Below are positions 7,628 through 16,876 of a stretch of 64,000 nucleotides of DNA, one piece after another. The notes under the pieces are model-generated. The model was given only the letters and a program-made list of their open reading frames with translations. It searched no databases and had not been told where the DNA came from. The position numbers were made by a program, and so were the translations under genes. Location: NCBI RefSeq assembly GCF_003264365.1, contig NZ_PYAK01000006.1:1-64000 (forward strand), given 5' to 3'. Numbering within the stretch: the first letter of the stretch is position 1; every line of letters starts with the position of its first letter. Source of the stretch: Micromonospora noduli (lineage in GTDB: Bacteria > Actinomycetota > Actinomycetes > Mycobacteriales > Micromonosporaceae).

Positions 7628-9919
7628 TCAGCGCGAGGCGCCGCTGAGCCGCCGCCCGATCGACGCGATCAGACGGTCGAGCTCGGACCCGAACGGGTTG
7701 TCGTGCACGAGGTACGTCCAGGTGGCGGTGGGCCGGACCAGGGTGCCGTCGTCCGGCTGCCAGTCCTCATCGAATTCGGTCTCGTTGAACGTGGCGATGG
7801 TGCGGGCCTCGATCTCCGGGATCAGGTCGTTGAACGCCGGAACCGCGGCCCGGTGGAACTCGTCCAGCGGGTCGAGCCGGCCCAGCGCGCGCAGGTGCAC
7901 GCCCTCGCGGACCTCCGACAGCTCGGCCAGGTGCTCGGCCCAGAGCCGGTCCAGGTGGTAGAGCGCGATCGACCGGGCGGCACGGGCGAGCAGGTCCTCG
8001 TCCATCTCGCCGGCCTTCTCGGGCTCCTTCTCCAACAGCATCACCGCGGCCACGTCGCTGGTGAGCAGCCGCTCCCGGCGGGCGGCGAGGGCCTTGCGCT
8101 GCTGCTCGATCACCACGCTGTAGCGCCAGGTGTTGCGGTGGATCTCGTGGTTGACGCCCTCGGCGACCCGCTGGGCGTGCTCCACCGCGTAGTCGACCTG
8201 CTCGTCGGTCACCAGACCGTCGGCGTTCATCCGCGGCGAGGCCGGCACCGAGTCGGCGGCGTGCCGGACGACGAGGTCGTCCTCCAGGCTGACGAAGAAG
8301 ACCGAGCCGCCCGGGTCGCCCTGCCGGCCGGCCCGACCGCGCAGCTGGTCGTCCACCCGGCGGCTGTCGTGCCGGCCGCTGCCGATCACGTAGAGCCCGC
8401 CCAGCTCGGAGACCCGCTCCTGGTCGGTCTGGTCGCTGCCGCCGAGGCGGATGTCGACGCCACGGCCGGCCATCTGGGTGGAGACGGTCACGGCGCCGTA
8501 CGCGCCGGCCTCGGCGATGATCGCGGCCTCTTCGTCGTCGTTCTTGGCGTTCAGTACGACGCAGGGCACCCCGGCGGCGTTCAAGCCGGCGGCCAACCCC
8601 TCGGACTCCTTGACGTCCAGGGTGCCGACCAGAACCGGCCGTCCCTTGGCGTGCCAGCGCTGGATCTCGTCGATCAGCGCCTCGTCCTTCTCCGCCCGGG
8701 TGGCGTAGATGCGGTCCGGCTCGTCCTCGCGGATGCACGGGGTGTTCGGCGGGATCACCGCGACCTCGAGGTCGAAGAACTCCCGCAACTGGTCGCCGAC
8801 CAGCACAGCGGTGGCGGTCATCCCGCAGACCTTCGGATAGAGCGCGATGTACGCCTGCATGGCGATGGTGCCGAGCACCTCACCCTCGGCGGTGGCGTCC
8901 AGCCCCTCCTTGGCCTCGACCGCGGCCTGGAGACCGTCCGGCCAGCGGCGGCGCTGGGCCACCCGGCCGCGCATCTCGTCGACCAGCTCGACGGAGCCGT
9001 CCCGGACGATGTAATCGACGTCACGGTGCAGCAGGGCGTGCGCGTGCAGCGCCACGTTGACAGCGGAGAGCTGCGCGACGTGCTCCTCGTCGTACAGGTC
9101 GATGCCGAGCTTGGCCTCCATGGCGGCCAGGCCGGCGGAGGTGAACGCCACGCTGCGCCCGTCCTCGGCGACCGTGTAGTGCTTGCCCTTGCGCAGGCCA
9201 CGAACGAGCGCGGCGGCGGCGTGCACCGGGTCCTGCTCGCCCGGCACCGCGCCGGCCAGGACCATCGGCACCCGGGCCTCGTCGATCATGATCGAGTCGG
9301 CCTCGTCGACGATGGCGGTGGTCAGCGCGGGCTGGACCCGGTCTTCCACGTCGGTGACCAGTTGGTCGCGCAGGTAGTCGAAGCCCGCCTCGCTGACCGA
9401 GACGTAGGTGACGTCGCAGGCGTACGCGTCGCGCCGCTCCTGCGGGGTGGAGGCCTCGTTGACCCAGCCGACGGTGAGGCCGAGCAGGGTGTAGACCGGC
9501 TCCATCCACTGGGCGTCGCGGCGGGCCAGGTAGTCGTTGATGGTGAGCACGTGCACCGGGCCGTTGCCGAGCCGGACGTGCCCGTACGCGGCGATCGTGG
9601 CGGTCAGTGTCTTGCCCTCACCGGTGGCCATTTCGGCGACCTTGCCGGAGAGCAGCGACATCGCGCCGAGCAGCTGCACGTCGTACGGCCGCTGGTCGAG
9701 GCCACGGCGGGCGGCCTCACGGCCGACGGCGCAGATCTCCTCGTAACCGGCGGCGGCGCCCGCGGCCGCGGTCAGCTCGGCCTCGTCGAGCGCGGTGAGC
9801 TCAGCCTCGCGCGCCTCGATCGCCGGGAGCAGTTTCTCCAGCGGAGCAAGATCCACGGTCGAGCCGGGGCGCTGGAGGAACCGCCGGAACTTGCTCTTGA
9901 ACCGTTGCGACACACCCAT
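7628..9919 (-). CDS. secA2: Accessory preprotein translocase ATPase SecA2
   Basis: 763-aa SecA family ATPase. Walker A is MATGEGKTLTATIAAY, and Walker B/DEAD is IVDEADSIMIDEARVPM. The helicase C region includes VSTQMAGRGVDIRLGG and DDQLRGRAGRQGDPG. It lacks the long linker and zinc-binding tail of housekeeping SecA and is shorter than the usual 900+ aa, so I call it SecA2. This accessory motor exports a subset of proteins in actinobacteria with SecYEG. ATG 9919 has no ribosome site but a TACCGT box 8 nt upstream, which suggests a leaderless mRNA. Confidence 0.9.
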   Translation of the reverse strand: MGVSQRFKSKFRRFLQRPGSTVDLAPLEKLLPAIEAREAELTALDEAELTAAAGAAAGYEEICAVGREAARRGLDQRPYDVQLLGAMSLLSGKVAEMATGEGKTLTATIAAYGHVRLGNGPVHVLTINDYLARRDAQWMEPVYTLLGLTVGWVNEASTPQERRDAYACDVTYVSVSEAGFDYLRDQLVTDVEDRVQPALTTAIVDEADSIMIDEARVPMVLAGAVPGEQDPVHAAAALVRGLRKGKHYTVAEDGRSVAFTSAGLAAMEAKLGIDLYDEEHVAQLSAVNVALHAHALLHRDVDYIVRDGSVELVDEMRGRVAQRRRWPDGLQAAVEAKEGLDATAEGEVLGTIAMQAYIALYPKVCGMTATAVLVGDQLREFFDLEVAVIPPNTPCIREDEPDRIYATRAEKDEALIDEIQRWHAKGRPVLVGTLDVKESEGLAAGLNAAGVPCVVLNAKNDDEEAAIIAEAGAYGAVTVSTQMAGRGVDIRLGGSDQTDQERVSELGGLYVIGSGRHDSRRVDDQLRGRAGRQGDPGGSVFFVSLEDDLVVRHAADSVPASPRMNADGLVTDEQVDYAVEHAQRVAEGVNHEIHRNTWRYSVVIEQQRKALAARRERLLTSDVAAVMLLEKEPEKAGEMDEDLLARAARSIALYHLDRLWAEHLAELSEVREGVHLRALGRLDPLDEFHRAAVPAFNDLIPEIEARTIATFNETEFDEDWQPDDGTLVRPTATWTYLVHDNPFGSELDRLIASIGRRLSGASR

Positions 9920-9927
9920 GAGCGGCA

Positions 9928-9933
9928 ACGGTA
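9928..9933 (-). promoter_or_regulatory. -10 box of leaderless secA2 promoter
   Basis: TACCGT on the minus strand ends 8 nt before ATG 9919, so transcription is expected to begin at or next to the start codon. Confidence 0.5.
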
Positions 9934-9994
9934 CGCGATTCCGGGCGGCTCGCGCGGCCCGGCCGCCCGGCAAGTTGGCCTTCCTGGGGCGCGG

Positions 9995-11803
9995 TCAGCC
10001 GACCAGCAGCTGGTGGCTGGCGAGTTCCCGGTACAGCGGGTCGGTGGCGGTCAGTTCGGCGTGGGTGCCCACGGCCACCACCCGGCCGCCGTCGAGGACG
10101 ACGATCTGGTCGGCGTCGACCACGGTGGCCAGCCGGTGCGCCACGATCAACAGGGTCCGGCGGACGGCCACGGCGTCGATGGCGCGGCGCAGCGCGACCT
10201 CGTTGCGGGAGTCGAGGTTGCTGGTCGGCTCGTCGAGCAGCAGCACCGGCGGGCCGGCGAGCAGCGCGCGGGCGATGGCCAGCCGCTGCCGCTCACCTCC
10301 GGAGAGCAGCACGCCACCCTCGCCCACCTGCACGTCGAGGCCCAGCGGGGTGCGCTGCGCCAGGTGGCCCAGGTTGACCTCGTCGAGGACGTCGCGCAAT
10401 CGGTCGTCGGTGGCGTCCGGGGTGGTGATCAGCAGGTTCTCCCGCAGCGTGCCGGCCAGCACGGGAGCCTCCTGCTCGACGTAGCCGAGCCGGGCCCGCA
10501 GTGCGTCGCGGGGCAGGTCCCGTACGTCGGTGCCGTCGAGTCGGACCGCGCCGCCGCTCACCTCGTAGAAGCGCTCGACCAGGGCCAGCACCGTGGACTT
10601 GCCGGCGCCGGAGGGACCGACCAGGGCGGTCCGGGTGCCCGCGGGGACCGCGAAGCTGACCTCGTGGAGCACCGGCTCACCGCCCGGGTAGCCGAAGCCG
10701 ACCCGGTCGAACTCGATCATCGGGGTCGGGCGGCGCGGAGTCGCCGTCGCGGCGGCGCGCGCCGGACTGTCGTCCGCGCCCTCCGCGGGCACGGCCAGGA
10801 TCTCCTCGATCCGCTGGAGGGCACCTAAACCGGACTGCAACTGGGTGTACGCCCGCAGCACCTGGCCCAACGGCAGCGCCAGCAGGAACAGGTACATGAC
10901 GAACGCGACGAGGTCGCCGACGGAGATCGCCCCGGCGGCGACCCGTGCCCCACCGATGCCGAGCACCAGCAGGAACGCGCCCTGCACGGTGACCGAGCCG
11001 ATCGGGCCGACCAACGCCTGCACCCGGGCCACCCGCAGTCCCGCCGCGTACGCCTCCCGGGCGCTGCCGGTGACGGTCTCCGTCTCCCGGGTCTCGGCGC
11101 GGCTGGCCCGGATGGTCCGGGCCGCCGAGATGGCCCGCTCCACCGCCGAGGTCATCTCGCCGATCCGCTCCTGGGCGACTCGGGCCAGCGCCCGGACCCG
11201 GCGGGCGAAGGTGGCGGCGAAGACCAGCCCCAGCGCCACCCCGAGCAGGGTGACGCCGAACAGCAGCGGGTCCAGCAGCACCATGGCCGTGCCGGCGCCG
11301 AGCACCGTCACCGCCCCGGTGACCGTTTCGAACAGCCCGGAGGTGACGACCGCGCGCAGCAGCGTGGTGTCCGAGCCGACCCGGGAGAGCAAATCGCCGG
11401 TGCGTCGGCGGTCGTACTCGGCGATGGGCAGCCGCAGCAGGTGGCCGGCGAGCCGACGCCGGGTGCCCAGCACCACTCCTTCGGCGGTGCGTTGCAGCAG
11501 GTAGTCACGCAGCCCGCCGATCGCCGCGCCGAGCACCACGAGGGCTACCAGCACCGCCACCAGCCGGGACACCCCCTGCTCGGCGCCGATCCGCTCCAGC
11601 ACCGACCGGGTGAGCAGCGGTTGCGCCAGCGACGCCGCCGAGCCGACCAGCGACAGCGCGCCGACCACGACGAGGGTGCCGCGGTGTTCCCGCAGGTACG
11701 GCAGCAACGCGGCCAGGCCGACCGACCGGCTCCCGGGGCTGCCGCCGTCCGGCCGGTCGGTCGAGGTGTCGCCGGAAACCGGCCGGTCCTGCACGGTGCT
11801 CAT
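9995..11803 (-). CDS. ABC transporter, fused membrane and ATPase domains (exporter type)
   Basis: 602 aa. The N-terminal half is a six-helix type I exporter membrane domain (about residues 30-320). The C-terminal nucleotide-binding domain has Walker A GPSGAGKST, signature LSGGERQRLAIARALL, Walker B VLLLDEPTSNLD and the H-loop AHRLATVVDAD. It probably works as a homodimeric or heterodimeric drug/lipid exporter; no partner half-transporter is adjacent. ATG 11803 is preceded at 7 nt by TACCGT, a leaderless configuration, which favours this start over an in-frame codon upstream. The substrate is unknown. Confidence 0.9.
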   Translation of the reverse strand: MSTVQDRPVSGDTSTDRPDGGSPGSRSVGLAALLPYLREHRGTLVVVGALSLVGSAASLAQPLLTRSVLERIGAEQGVSRLVAVLVALVVLGAAIGGLRDYLLQRTAEGVVLGTRRRLAGHLLRLPIAEYDRRRTGDLLSRVGSDTTLLRAVVTSGLFETVTGAVTVLGAGTAMVLLDPLLFGVTLLGVALGLVFAATFARRVRALARVAQERIGEMTSAVERAISAARTIRASRAETRETETVTGSAREAYAAGLRVARVQALVGPIGSVTVQGAFLLVLGIGGARVAAGAISVGDLVAFVMYLFLLALPLGQVLRAYTQLQSGLGALQRIEEILAVPAEGADDSPARAAATATPRRPTPMIEFDRVGFGYPGGEPVLHEVSFAVPAGTRTALVGPSGAGKSTVLALVERFYEVSGGAVRLDGTDVRDLPRDALRARLGYVEQEAPVLAGTLRENLLITTPDATDDRLRDVLDEVNLGHLAQRTPLGLDVQVGEGGVLLSGGERQRLAIARALLAGPPVLLLDEPTSNLDSRNEVALRRAIDAVAVRRTLLIVAHRLATVVDADQIVVLDGGRVVAVGTHAELTATDPLYRELASHQLLVG

Positions 11804-11810
11804 GTCGCGA

Positions 11811-11816
11811 ACGGTA
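11811..11816 (-). promoter_or_regulatory. -10 box of leaderless ABC transporter promoter
   Basis: TACCGT on the minus strand, 7 nt from ATG 11803. It is the same hexamer used before secA2. Confidence 0.5.
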
Positions 11817-11844
11817 GCCGCCCCTGGCACGCGGCGAAGTCGGG

Positions 11845-12933
11845 TCAGGTCGCGAGCACCACCTGAAGCTCCTGGCGGCGACGGTCGGCCAGGTCGGTGA
11901 GGAGGGCGGGCGCCTCGTCGAACGGCACCACCGCCGAGACGAGGTGCTTGCGGATCGCGTCGCCGTACGTCCTGAGCAGGTCGACGGTCTCGGCGGAGAG
12001 CCGTTCGCGGTCCCAGGTGGGCGCGAGCCCACGCGGCACCCGGCCGATCTGGGCGCAGCGCAGCGACAGCCCGTTGTGGTGGAACTCCTCACCGAGGCGG
12101 ACCGCGTCCGCGCCGCCCTGGTAGAAGGCGAGGTCGATGACGGTGCCCTGGGGCCGCAGCAGCCGAAGGGCGAGGTGCAGCGCCCACGCCTGCCCCCGGC
12201 ACTGGAACACCACGTCGGCGCCCCGGTCGCCTGCGGTGTGCGCCCAGCGGGTCTTGAGCACCACCGCCGGGTCGTCCGCGTCGGGGTCGAGGGTTTCCAG
12301 ACCGAGCGCCTCGGCTACCTGGCGGCGGTGCGGGGTGGGGTCGAGCACCACCACCGACGCGGCGCCGTTGTGCCGGGCGAACAACGCCGTCAGCAGCGCC
12401 ACGACACCGGCGCCGACGACGGCGACCCGTCGGCCGCGTACCCCGTCGCCGAGCGCGCGGACGTCGGTGCCGTGCAGGTCGGCGGCGGCGTGCAGCAGGC
12501 CGTTGGCGCAGATCGGGCCCATGTGGGCGACGTAGACGCCGAGCAGCGGGTCCAGGTCGTCGGGCAGCGCCACGAACCGTTCGGCGACCGGGTCGGCCAG
12601 CCAGCCGGTGCGGTGCCCGTACGTCATCGCGCCGACAGTGCCCACCGCGACGGCCGGGGTCTCGCTCTCCACCACCCGGCCGACCTGCATGTAGCCGAGT
12701 CGGGTCACCGGGTAGGGCGTGCTGGCGGCGCCCGGCTGGAACAGGCCCAGGTCGGCGTTCCAGGTGACGTTCAGGTAGGGGTTCGTGCCCTTGACGTAGC
12801 TCAGTTCGGTGCCGGCGGAGACGCCGCTGAACAGCGTCTCGACCCGGAACGTGCCGGGGCGCAGCGGGGCGGCGTCCTGCTCGACGAGGTCGACCCGGCC
12901 GGGGCCGGTGACCACCACGACCTTGTCACGCAT
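11845..12933 (-). CDS. Zinc-binding-dehydrogenase-like (MDR family) oxidoreductase
   Basis: 362-aa medium-chain dehydrogenase/reductase. The GroES-like N-terminal half contains GVSAGTELSYVKG, and the Rossmann half has the dinucleotide motif RRVAVVGAGVVALLTALFAR. It resembles the chlorophyllide/bacteriochlorophyllide-a dehydrogenase-like MDRs in which the classical catalytic zinc ligands are incomplete; here Cys-His ligands are not clear. Its ATG overlaps the end of the upstream Gfo/Idh/MocA gene by 8 bp, so the two are translated together and probably act on the same, likely sugar-derived, substrate. Confidence 0.82.
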   Translation of the reverse strand: MRDKVVVVTGPGRVDLVEQDAAPLRPGTFRVETLFSGVSAGTELSYVKGTNPYLNVTWNADLGLFQPGAASTPYPVTRLGYMQVGRVVESETPAVAVGTVGAMTYGHRTGWLADPVAERFVALPDDLDPLLGVYVAHMGPICANGLLHAAADLHGTDVRALGDGVRGRRVAVVGAGVVALLTALFARHNGAASVVVLDPTPHRRQVAEALGLETLDPDADDPAVVLKTRWAHTAGDRGADVVFQCRGQAWALHLALRLLRPQGTVIDLAFYQGGADAVRLGEEFHHNGLSLRCAQIGRVPRGLAPTWDRERLSAETVDLLRTYGDAIRKHLVSAVVPFDEAPALLTDLADRRRQELQVVLAT

Positions 12934-13936
12934 CGACCGTCACCCCCGGGGTGAGCGCCGCCGGCGTGGTCGCGGCGGCGAGCCGCACTGTGGTGCCGGT
13001 GCGGGCCGAGTCGGCCACCGCGAGGGCGAGCCGCTGGGTCGCGAGGGCCTCGGCGTACGGGACGCGCACGTCGTCGCCGATGCCGCGGACGGCGTCGACG
13101 AAGGCCCGGTCCACCGCCACCCGGGCGGCTTCCGGGTCGGCGGGGAGATGTCGTTCGCCGTCGGCGTCGCGGATCGACAGCCCGTCCTCGGTGATCGCGA
13201 GGGCCAGCCCGTCGGCGAGGATCTCCAGGCCGGCGCGGTGCTTCCAGCCGAGGACGCAGGCGGCGCTGAGCGTGCCGACCGCGCCGTCGGCGAAGCGCAG
13301 CGCGGCGGTGGTCACCGAGTCGATGTCGGCGCCGTCGACCGGCGGTGGTGTGCCGTTGCCGTACGCGGTGACCTCGGTCACCTCGCCGGCCAGCACACGG
13401 ATCAGGTCGAGCACATGGGCGGCCTGCTCGACCACCGGGCCGCCGGAGCGGTCCCGCCGCGACCACCACGCCACCGGGGGCACCTTGTCCAGCCAGGCGC
13501 CGCTGACCATCCGCACCTGGCGGTCGGCGAGCAGGTCGCGGGCCTGGTCGAGCACGCTCAGGTAGCGCCAGTGGTGGCCGACTGCGGTGCGCAGGCCGCG
13601 CCGCGCGACCAGGTCGGCGATCCGCTCGGCGGTGCTCAGGTCGACCGCGACGGGCTTCTCCACGAACATCGGCACCCCGGCCTCGATCACCGCCTCCTCG
13701 GCGGGACCGTGCGCGAACGGTGGCACGCAGACGTACACGGCGTCCAGTTCGGTGGCCAGCAGCTCGGCGACGTCGGCGCAGGCCCGCCCACCGTGCTGTG
13801 CGGCCAGCGCGGACGCGGCCTCCGGCGCGACGTCCGTGACGCCGACAAGCTCGACGTCGTCGAACCCGGCCAGTACCCGCGCGTGGCGTTGTGCCACGCC
13901 GCCGGCTCCGACCAGACCCACCCGGCAGTTCCGCAT
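12926..13936 (-). CDS. Gfo/Idh/MocA family oxidoreductase
   Basis: 336 aa. The N-terminal Rossmann fold begins CRVGLVGAGGVAQRHARVLA, and the EKP motif (FVEKPVAVDLSTAERI) that marks this family's active-site lysine lies near residue 90. The family uses NAD(P) to oxidise or reduce sugars, inositols and related polyols. GAAGGGG precedes ATG 13936. The downstream MDR dehydrogenase overlaps it by 8 bp. Divergently, 194 bp away, lies gpgS, so the pair may belong to the same compatible-solute or glycan theme. Confidence 0.85.
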   Translation of the reverse strand: MRNCRVGLVGAGGVAQRHARVLAGFDDVELVGVTDVAPEAASALAAQHGGRACADVAELLATELDAVYVCVPPFAHGPAEEAVIEAGVPMFVEKPVAVDLSTAERIADLVARRGLRTAVGHHWRYLSVLDQARDLLADRQVRMVSGAWLDKVPPVAWWSRRDRSGGPVVEQAAHVLDLIRVLAGEVTEVTAYGNGTPPPVDGADIDSVTTAALRFADGAVGTLSAACVLGWKHRAGLEILADGLALAITEDGLSIRDADGERHLPADPEAARVAVDRAFVDAVRGIGDDVRVPYAEALATQRLALAVADSARTGTTVRLAAATTPAALTPGVTVDA

Positions 13937-13977
13937 TCCGACACCCCTTCGAAGACATTTCATGTGCGATGGGAGCA

Positions 13978-14004
13978 GTCCCCTGAGCTGTGCGCAATCA
14001 AACG
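13978..14004 (-). promoter_or_regulatory. Possible SigF-like promoter of the oxidoreductase pair
   Basis: Minus strand reads CGTTT-N16-GGGGAC. The -35 matches well and the -10 deviates from GGGTAC at one position. It would start a transcript about 35 bp before ATG 13936. Confidence 0.35.
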
Positions 14005-14062
14005 TTCATCACCCGGGAACGCATTGTCGTCACCACTGTGATCAAGCTGTTGCCGAGAATGC

Positions 14063-14089
14063 GGTTAGCGCGTGATGAGGAATGGGAAC
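14063..14089 (+). promoter_or_regulatory. Possible SigF-like promoter of gpgS
   Basis: GGTTA-N16-GGGAAC, with one mismatch in the -10 and an A at the end of the -35. A perfect AT-rich palindrome directly follows the -10. Confidence 0.38.
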
Positions 14090-14103
14090 AACCAAATTTG
14101 GTT
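14090..14103. promoter_or_regulatory. 14-bp perfect palindrome upstream of gpgS
   Basis: AACCAAATTTGGTT is a perfect palindrome and one of the most AT-rich spots in the window. It overlaps the predicted transcription start of gpgS and is therefore a likely repressor operator. The binding protein is unknown. Confidence 0.5.
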
Positions 14104-14130
14104 TTTCCACGCACGAACGGAGGGGTGCCC

Positions 14131-15147
14131 GTGCGGGATACGACATCGAGTGTGTCGCCGGTGGTGGAGGCGTGGGCCACGTACCGGACGACGTCGGCGG
14201 CGGACTGGCCGACCCGTCGGCTGTTGCGAGCCAAGGGTGAGACCCGGGTCAGCGTGGTGCTGCCGGCGCGCAACGAGGAGGCCACCGTCGGCGCGATCGT
14301 GTCGACCATCCGGGAGCACCTGATGGATCGGGTGGCCCTGGTCGACGAGCTGATCGTGGTGGATTCCCGCTCGACGGACCGGACCGCGCAGGTGGCCCGT
14401 GCCGCCGGCGCGGAGGTGGTCAGTCAGGACGCGATGACCCGGGGGTTGCCCCGGCTCACCGGCAAGGGCGACGCGCTCTGGGCCGGGCTGGCCGCCGCCG
14501 AGGGAGACGTGGTGGCGTTCATCGACGCCGACCTGCGGGAGTTCCGACCGCACTTCGTGAGCGGGCTGCTCGGCCCGCTGCTGACCGACCCGTCGGTCGA
14601 CTTCGTGAAGGGCTTCTATCACCGGCCCCTGGTGGGCAGCGCCAGCGTGGAGCAGGACGGTGGGGGCCGGGTGACCGAGTTGATGGCCAGACCGCTGCTC
14701 AACCTCTTCTGGCCCGAGCTGGCCGGCTTCGTGCAGCCGCTCGCCGGCGAGTACGCGGCTCGCCGGGACGTGCTGGCCCAGGTGCCGTTCGTCTCCGGAT
14801 ACGGGGTGGAGACGGCCATGATGATCGACCTGCTCGAGCTGGTCGGCCTGGACGCGCTAGCGCAGGTCGACCTCGGTGAACGCAAGCACCGCCACCAGGA
14901 CACCGCCGCCCTGGGCCGGATGTCCGCGCAGATCATGTTGACCGCCTGGTCCCGGCTGCAACGGCGCGGCTGGGCGACCCCCGGGTTCGCGCCGGAGTCG
15001 TTGCTGACCCAGTTCCGTCGCGGCGGTTCGGACACCTTGCCGAACCTGGACCGCGAGATCGTGGTCAGCGACGTGTCCATCGAAGAGCGCCCGCCGTTGG
15101 CCGAACTGCGCCACCGGGTGCCCCGCCGCCGGGTGGCCGCCGCGTGA
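14131..15147 (+). CDS. gpgS: Glucosyl-3-phosphoglycerate synthase
   Basis: 338-aa GT-A fold, GT81-type glycosyltransferase. It makes glucosyl-3-phosphoglycerate from a nucleotide-glucose donor and 3-phosphoglycerate, the first step toward glucosylglycerate or methylglucose lipopolysaccharide in actinobacteria. Matching segments are SVVLPARNEEATVGAIVSTI, ELIVVDSRSTDRT, GKGDALWAGLAAAEGD, the metal-binding FIDADL, and GGGRVTELMARPLLN with QPLAGEYAARRD. GTG 14131 is placed by GGAGGGG 6-7 nt upstream. Its end overlaps the next glycosyltransferase by 4 bp (GTGA), so they form one operon. Confidence 0.87.
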   Translation: MRDTTSSVSPVVEAWATYRTTSAADWPTRRLLRAKGETRVSVVLPARNEEATVGAIVSTIREHLMDRVALVDELIVVDSRSTDRTAQVARAAGAEVVSQDAMTRGLPRLTGKGDALWAGLAAAEGDVVAFIDADLREFRPHFVSGLLGPLLTDPSVDFVKGFYHRPLVGSASVEQDGGGRVTELMARPLLNLFWPELAGFVQPLAGEYAARRDVLAQVPFVSGYGVETAMMIDLLELVGLDALAQVDLGERKHRHQDTAALGRMSAQIMLTAWSRLQRRGWATPGFAPESLLTQFRRGGSDTLPNLDREIVVSDVSIEERPPLAELRHRVPRRRVAAA

Positions 15148-16310
15148 GCACGAGGAGCCTCACTGTGCTGATGAACGCCGGCCCGTGGCTGTCCGTGCCA
15201 CCGCCCGGCTACGGCGGCATCGAGAACGTCATCGCCACCCTGGTGCCGGAGCTGCGGCGACTCGGCGTACGGGTGGTGCTCGCCTCGGTGGGCAGCAGCA
15301 CCCTGCCGGTGGACGAGCAGATCTCGGTCTTCGCCGACGGGCAGTTCGCCGCGTTGCAGCGGCCGTACAACCAGGTCTGCGGGATCGCCCAGGCGCACCT
15401 GGCCGGGGTGGTGCGGGAGTTGCACTCCCGCGACGACGTCGACCTGGTGCACGATCACGTCGAGGCGGTCGGGTTGGCCACCCTCGCCGCGATGGGGCCG
15501 GCCGGACCGCCGACCCTGCACACCCTGCACTGGGACCTGGCCAAGCACCCGGCTCTCTACGGCAGTCTGGACGGCGGCGATCGGGTCCGGGTCAACGGCG
15601 TCTCCGCGTCGCAGTTGGCCCGCGCCCCGCTGGCGCTGCGGGAGCACTCGGTGGGCCACGTGCACCTGTCCACGCCGCTCGCCGTGGACGCCGACCGGCG
15701 GCCCCGACCGGACAAGGGCGAGCACCTGCTCATCCTGGGCCGGATCAACCCGGGCAAGGGGCAGGACGTGGGTGCCCGGCTCGCGCACCGGGTCGGTATT
15801 CCGCTGGTGCTGGCCGGCCCCGTCGGCCCGTACCATCGGCCGGCTGACCTGGCCGCGGCCGGCGACGAGGCCCGGCAGAACCCGGACGTGCAGTTCTTCC
15901 TCGACGAGGTGGCACCGCACGTCGACGGTGACCTGGTCCGCTGGGTCGGCACCGTGGCCGGACAGGAGCGCGACGACCTGCTCGCCAGCGCCCGCGCGTC
16001 GCTGTTCCCGCTGCGGTGGGAGGAGCCGGGCGGCACGGCGGTCGTCGAGTCGCTCGCCCTGGGTACGCCGGTGGTGGCCACCGCCCGGGGCTGCCTGCCG
16101 GAGCTGATCGAGCATGGCCGTACGGGGCTGCTCACCACCGACGAGGAGGAGTTGGGCGACCTCGTCCTCGCCGCCGAGTTGCTCGACCCCGACGAGTGTC
16201 GGCGGGTGGCCGCGCAGCGCTTCACGCCCGCGGTGATGGCGCAGCGCTACGTCGAGCTGTACGAGCGGGTCCGGCAGTCGGCGAGCGCGCCGAGGTTGCT
16301 GCCGGCCTGA
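15144..16310 (+). CDS. Glycosyltransferase family 4 (GT-B fold)
   Basis: 388 aa. The N-terminal acceptor domain has PPPGYGGIENVIATLVPELR, and the donor-binding C-terminal domain has ILGRINPGKGQD and the EX7E-like segment FPLRWEEPGGTAVVESLALG. The transferred sugar and acceptor are not evident. The GTGA overlap with gpgS implies translational coupling and a joint pathway, for example elongation or modification of a glucosylglycerate-based solute or polymethylated glucan, which is inference. Confidence 0.87.
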   Translation: MSTRSLTVLMNAGPWLSVPPPGYGGIENVIATLVPELRRLGVRVVLASVGSSTLPVDEQISVFADGQFAALQRPYNQVCGIAQAHLAGVVRELHSRDDVDLVHDHVEAVGLATLAAMGPAGPPTLHTLHWDLAKHPALYGSLDGGDRVRVNGVSASQLARAPLALREHSVGHVHLSTPLAVDADRRPRPDKGEHLLILGRINPGKGQDVGARLAHRVGIPLVLAGPVGPYHRPADLAAAGDEARQNPDVQFFLDEVAPHVDGDLVRWVGTVAGQERDDLLASARASLFPLRWEEPGGTAVVESLALGTPVVATARGCLPELIEHGRTGLLTTDEEELGDLVLAAELLDPDECRRVAAQRFTPAVMAQRYVELYERVRQSASAPRLLPA

Positions 16311-16333
16311 CCGACGGGCGGGGCCCGGCCGGG

Positions 16334-16359
16334 GGTTTGCCGGTCGTGCCAGCGGGTAG
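16334..16359 (+). promoter_or_regulatory. SigB/SigF-type promoter for DUF4383 gene
   Basis: GGTTT-N15-GGGTAG, an almost perfect match to the SigF/SigB consensus. The surrounding cagcGGGTAGccggca is nearly repeated before the SCP2 gene at 36001. Confidence 0.72.
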
Positions 16360-16399
16360 CCGGCAGCGCTCATGCCCGCCGCGCGACGAGGAGCCGGGA

Positions 16400-16876
16400 A
16401 TGGTCGGATCGATGGCGCACTCACGGGCCCGACCCAACCCTGCCGACGGCAAACCGCCGGTCCGTCGCGCGGCTGCGACGGTGGGGGTGCTGTTCCTGCT
16501 GATCGGCGTACTCGGCTTCGTGCCGGGGATCACCACCGGCATGGACGCGCTGCGCTTCGCCGGCCACGACTCGGGCGCGTACCTGTTCGGCGTCTTCCAG
16601 GTGTCGGTGCTGCACAACCTGGTGCACCTGGCGTACGGGGTGGTGGGTCTGCTGTTGGCCCGGACGGTCACCGGTGCTCGGGCGTTCCTGATCGGCGGCG
16701 GCGCGGTCTACCTGGTGCTCTGGCTCTACGGGCTGGCGGTGGACCACGACACCGGGGCGAACGTGCTGCCGGTCAACGACGCCGACAACTGGCTGCACCT
16801 GGGGCTCGGCGTCGGCATGATCGCACTGGGCGTCCTGACCGGCCGCCCCGTTGCTGACCGCCGAGCCCAAGCCTGA
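16400..16876 (+). CDS. DUF4383 membrane protein
   Basis: 158 aa, four transmembrane helices. LGVFQVSVLHNLVHL-type DUF4383 motifs appear as FGVFQVSVLHNLVHLAYGVV and ADNWLHLGLGVGMIALG. The family is actinobacterial, membrane-embedded and of unknown role. GAGGAG about 8 nt upstream supports ATG 16400, with ATG 16412 as an alternative. A strong SigB/SigF-type promoter precedes it, placing it in the inferred stress regulon together with the STAS-HATPase gene downstream. Confidence 0.85.
   Translation: MVGSMAHSRARPNPADGKPPVRRAAATVGVLFLLIGVLGFVPGITTGMDALRFAGHDSGAYLFGVFQVSVLHNLVHLAYGVVGLLLARTVTGARAFLIGGGAVYLVLWLYGLAVDHDTGANVLPVNDADNWLHLGLGVGMIALGVLTGRPVADRRAQA

Noticed and set aside
7703..10828. A 1041-codon open frame on the plus strand opposite secA2 and the ABC transporter
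   Set aside because: It is the antisense shadow of two well-supported genes. Its translation is rich in Val/Gly/His/Arg with no domain, and it has no ribosome site. High GC leaves such frames open.
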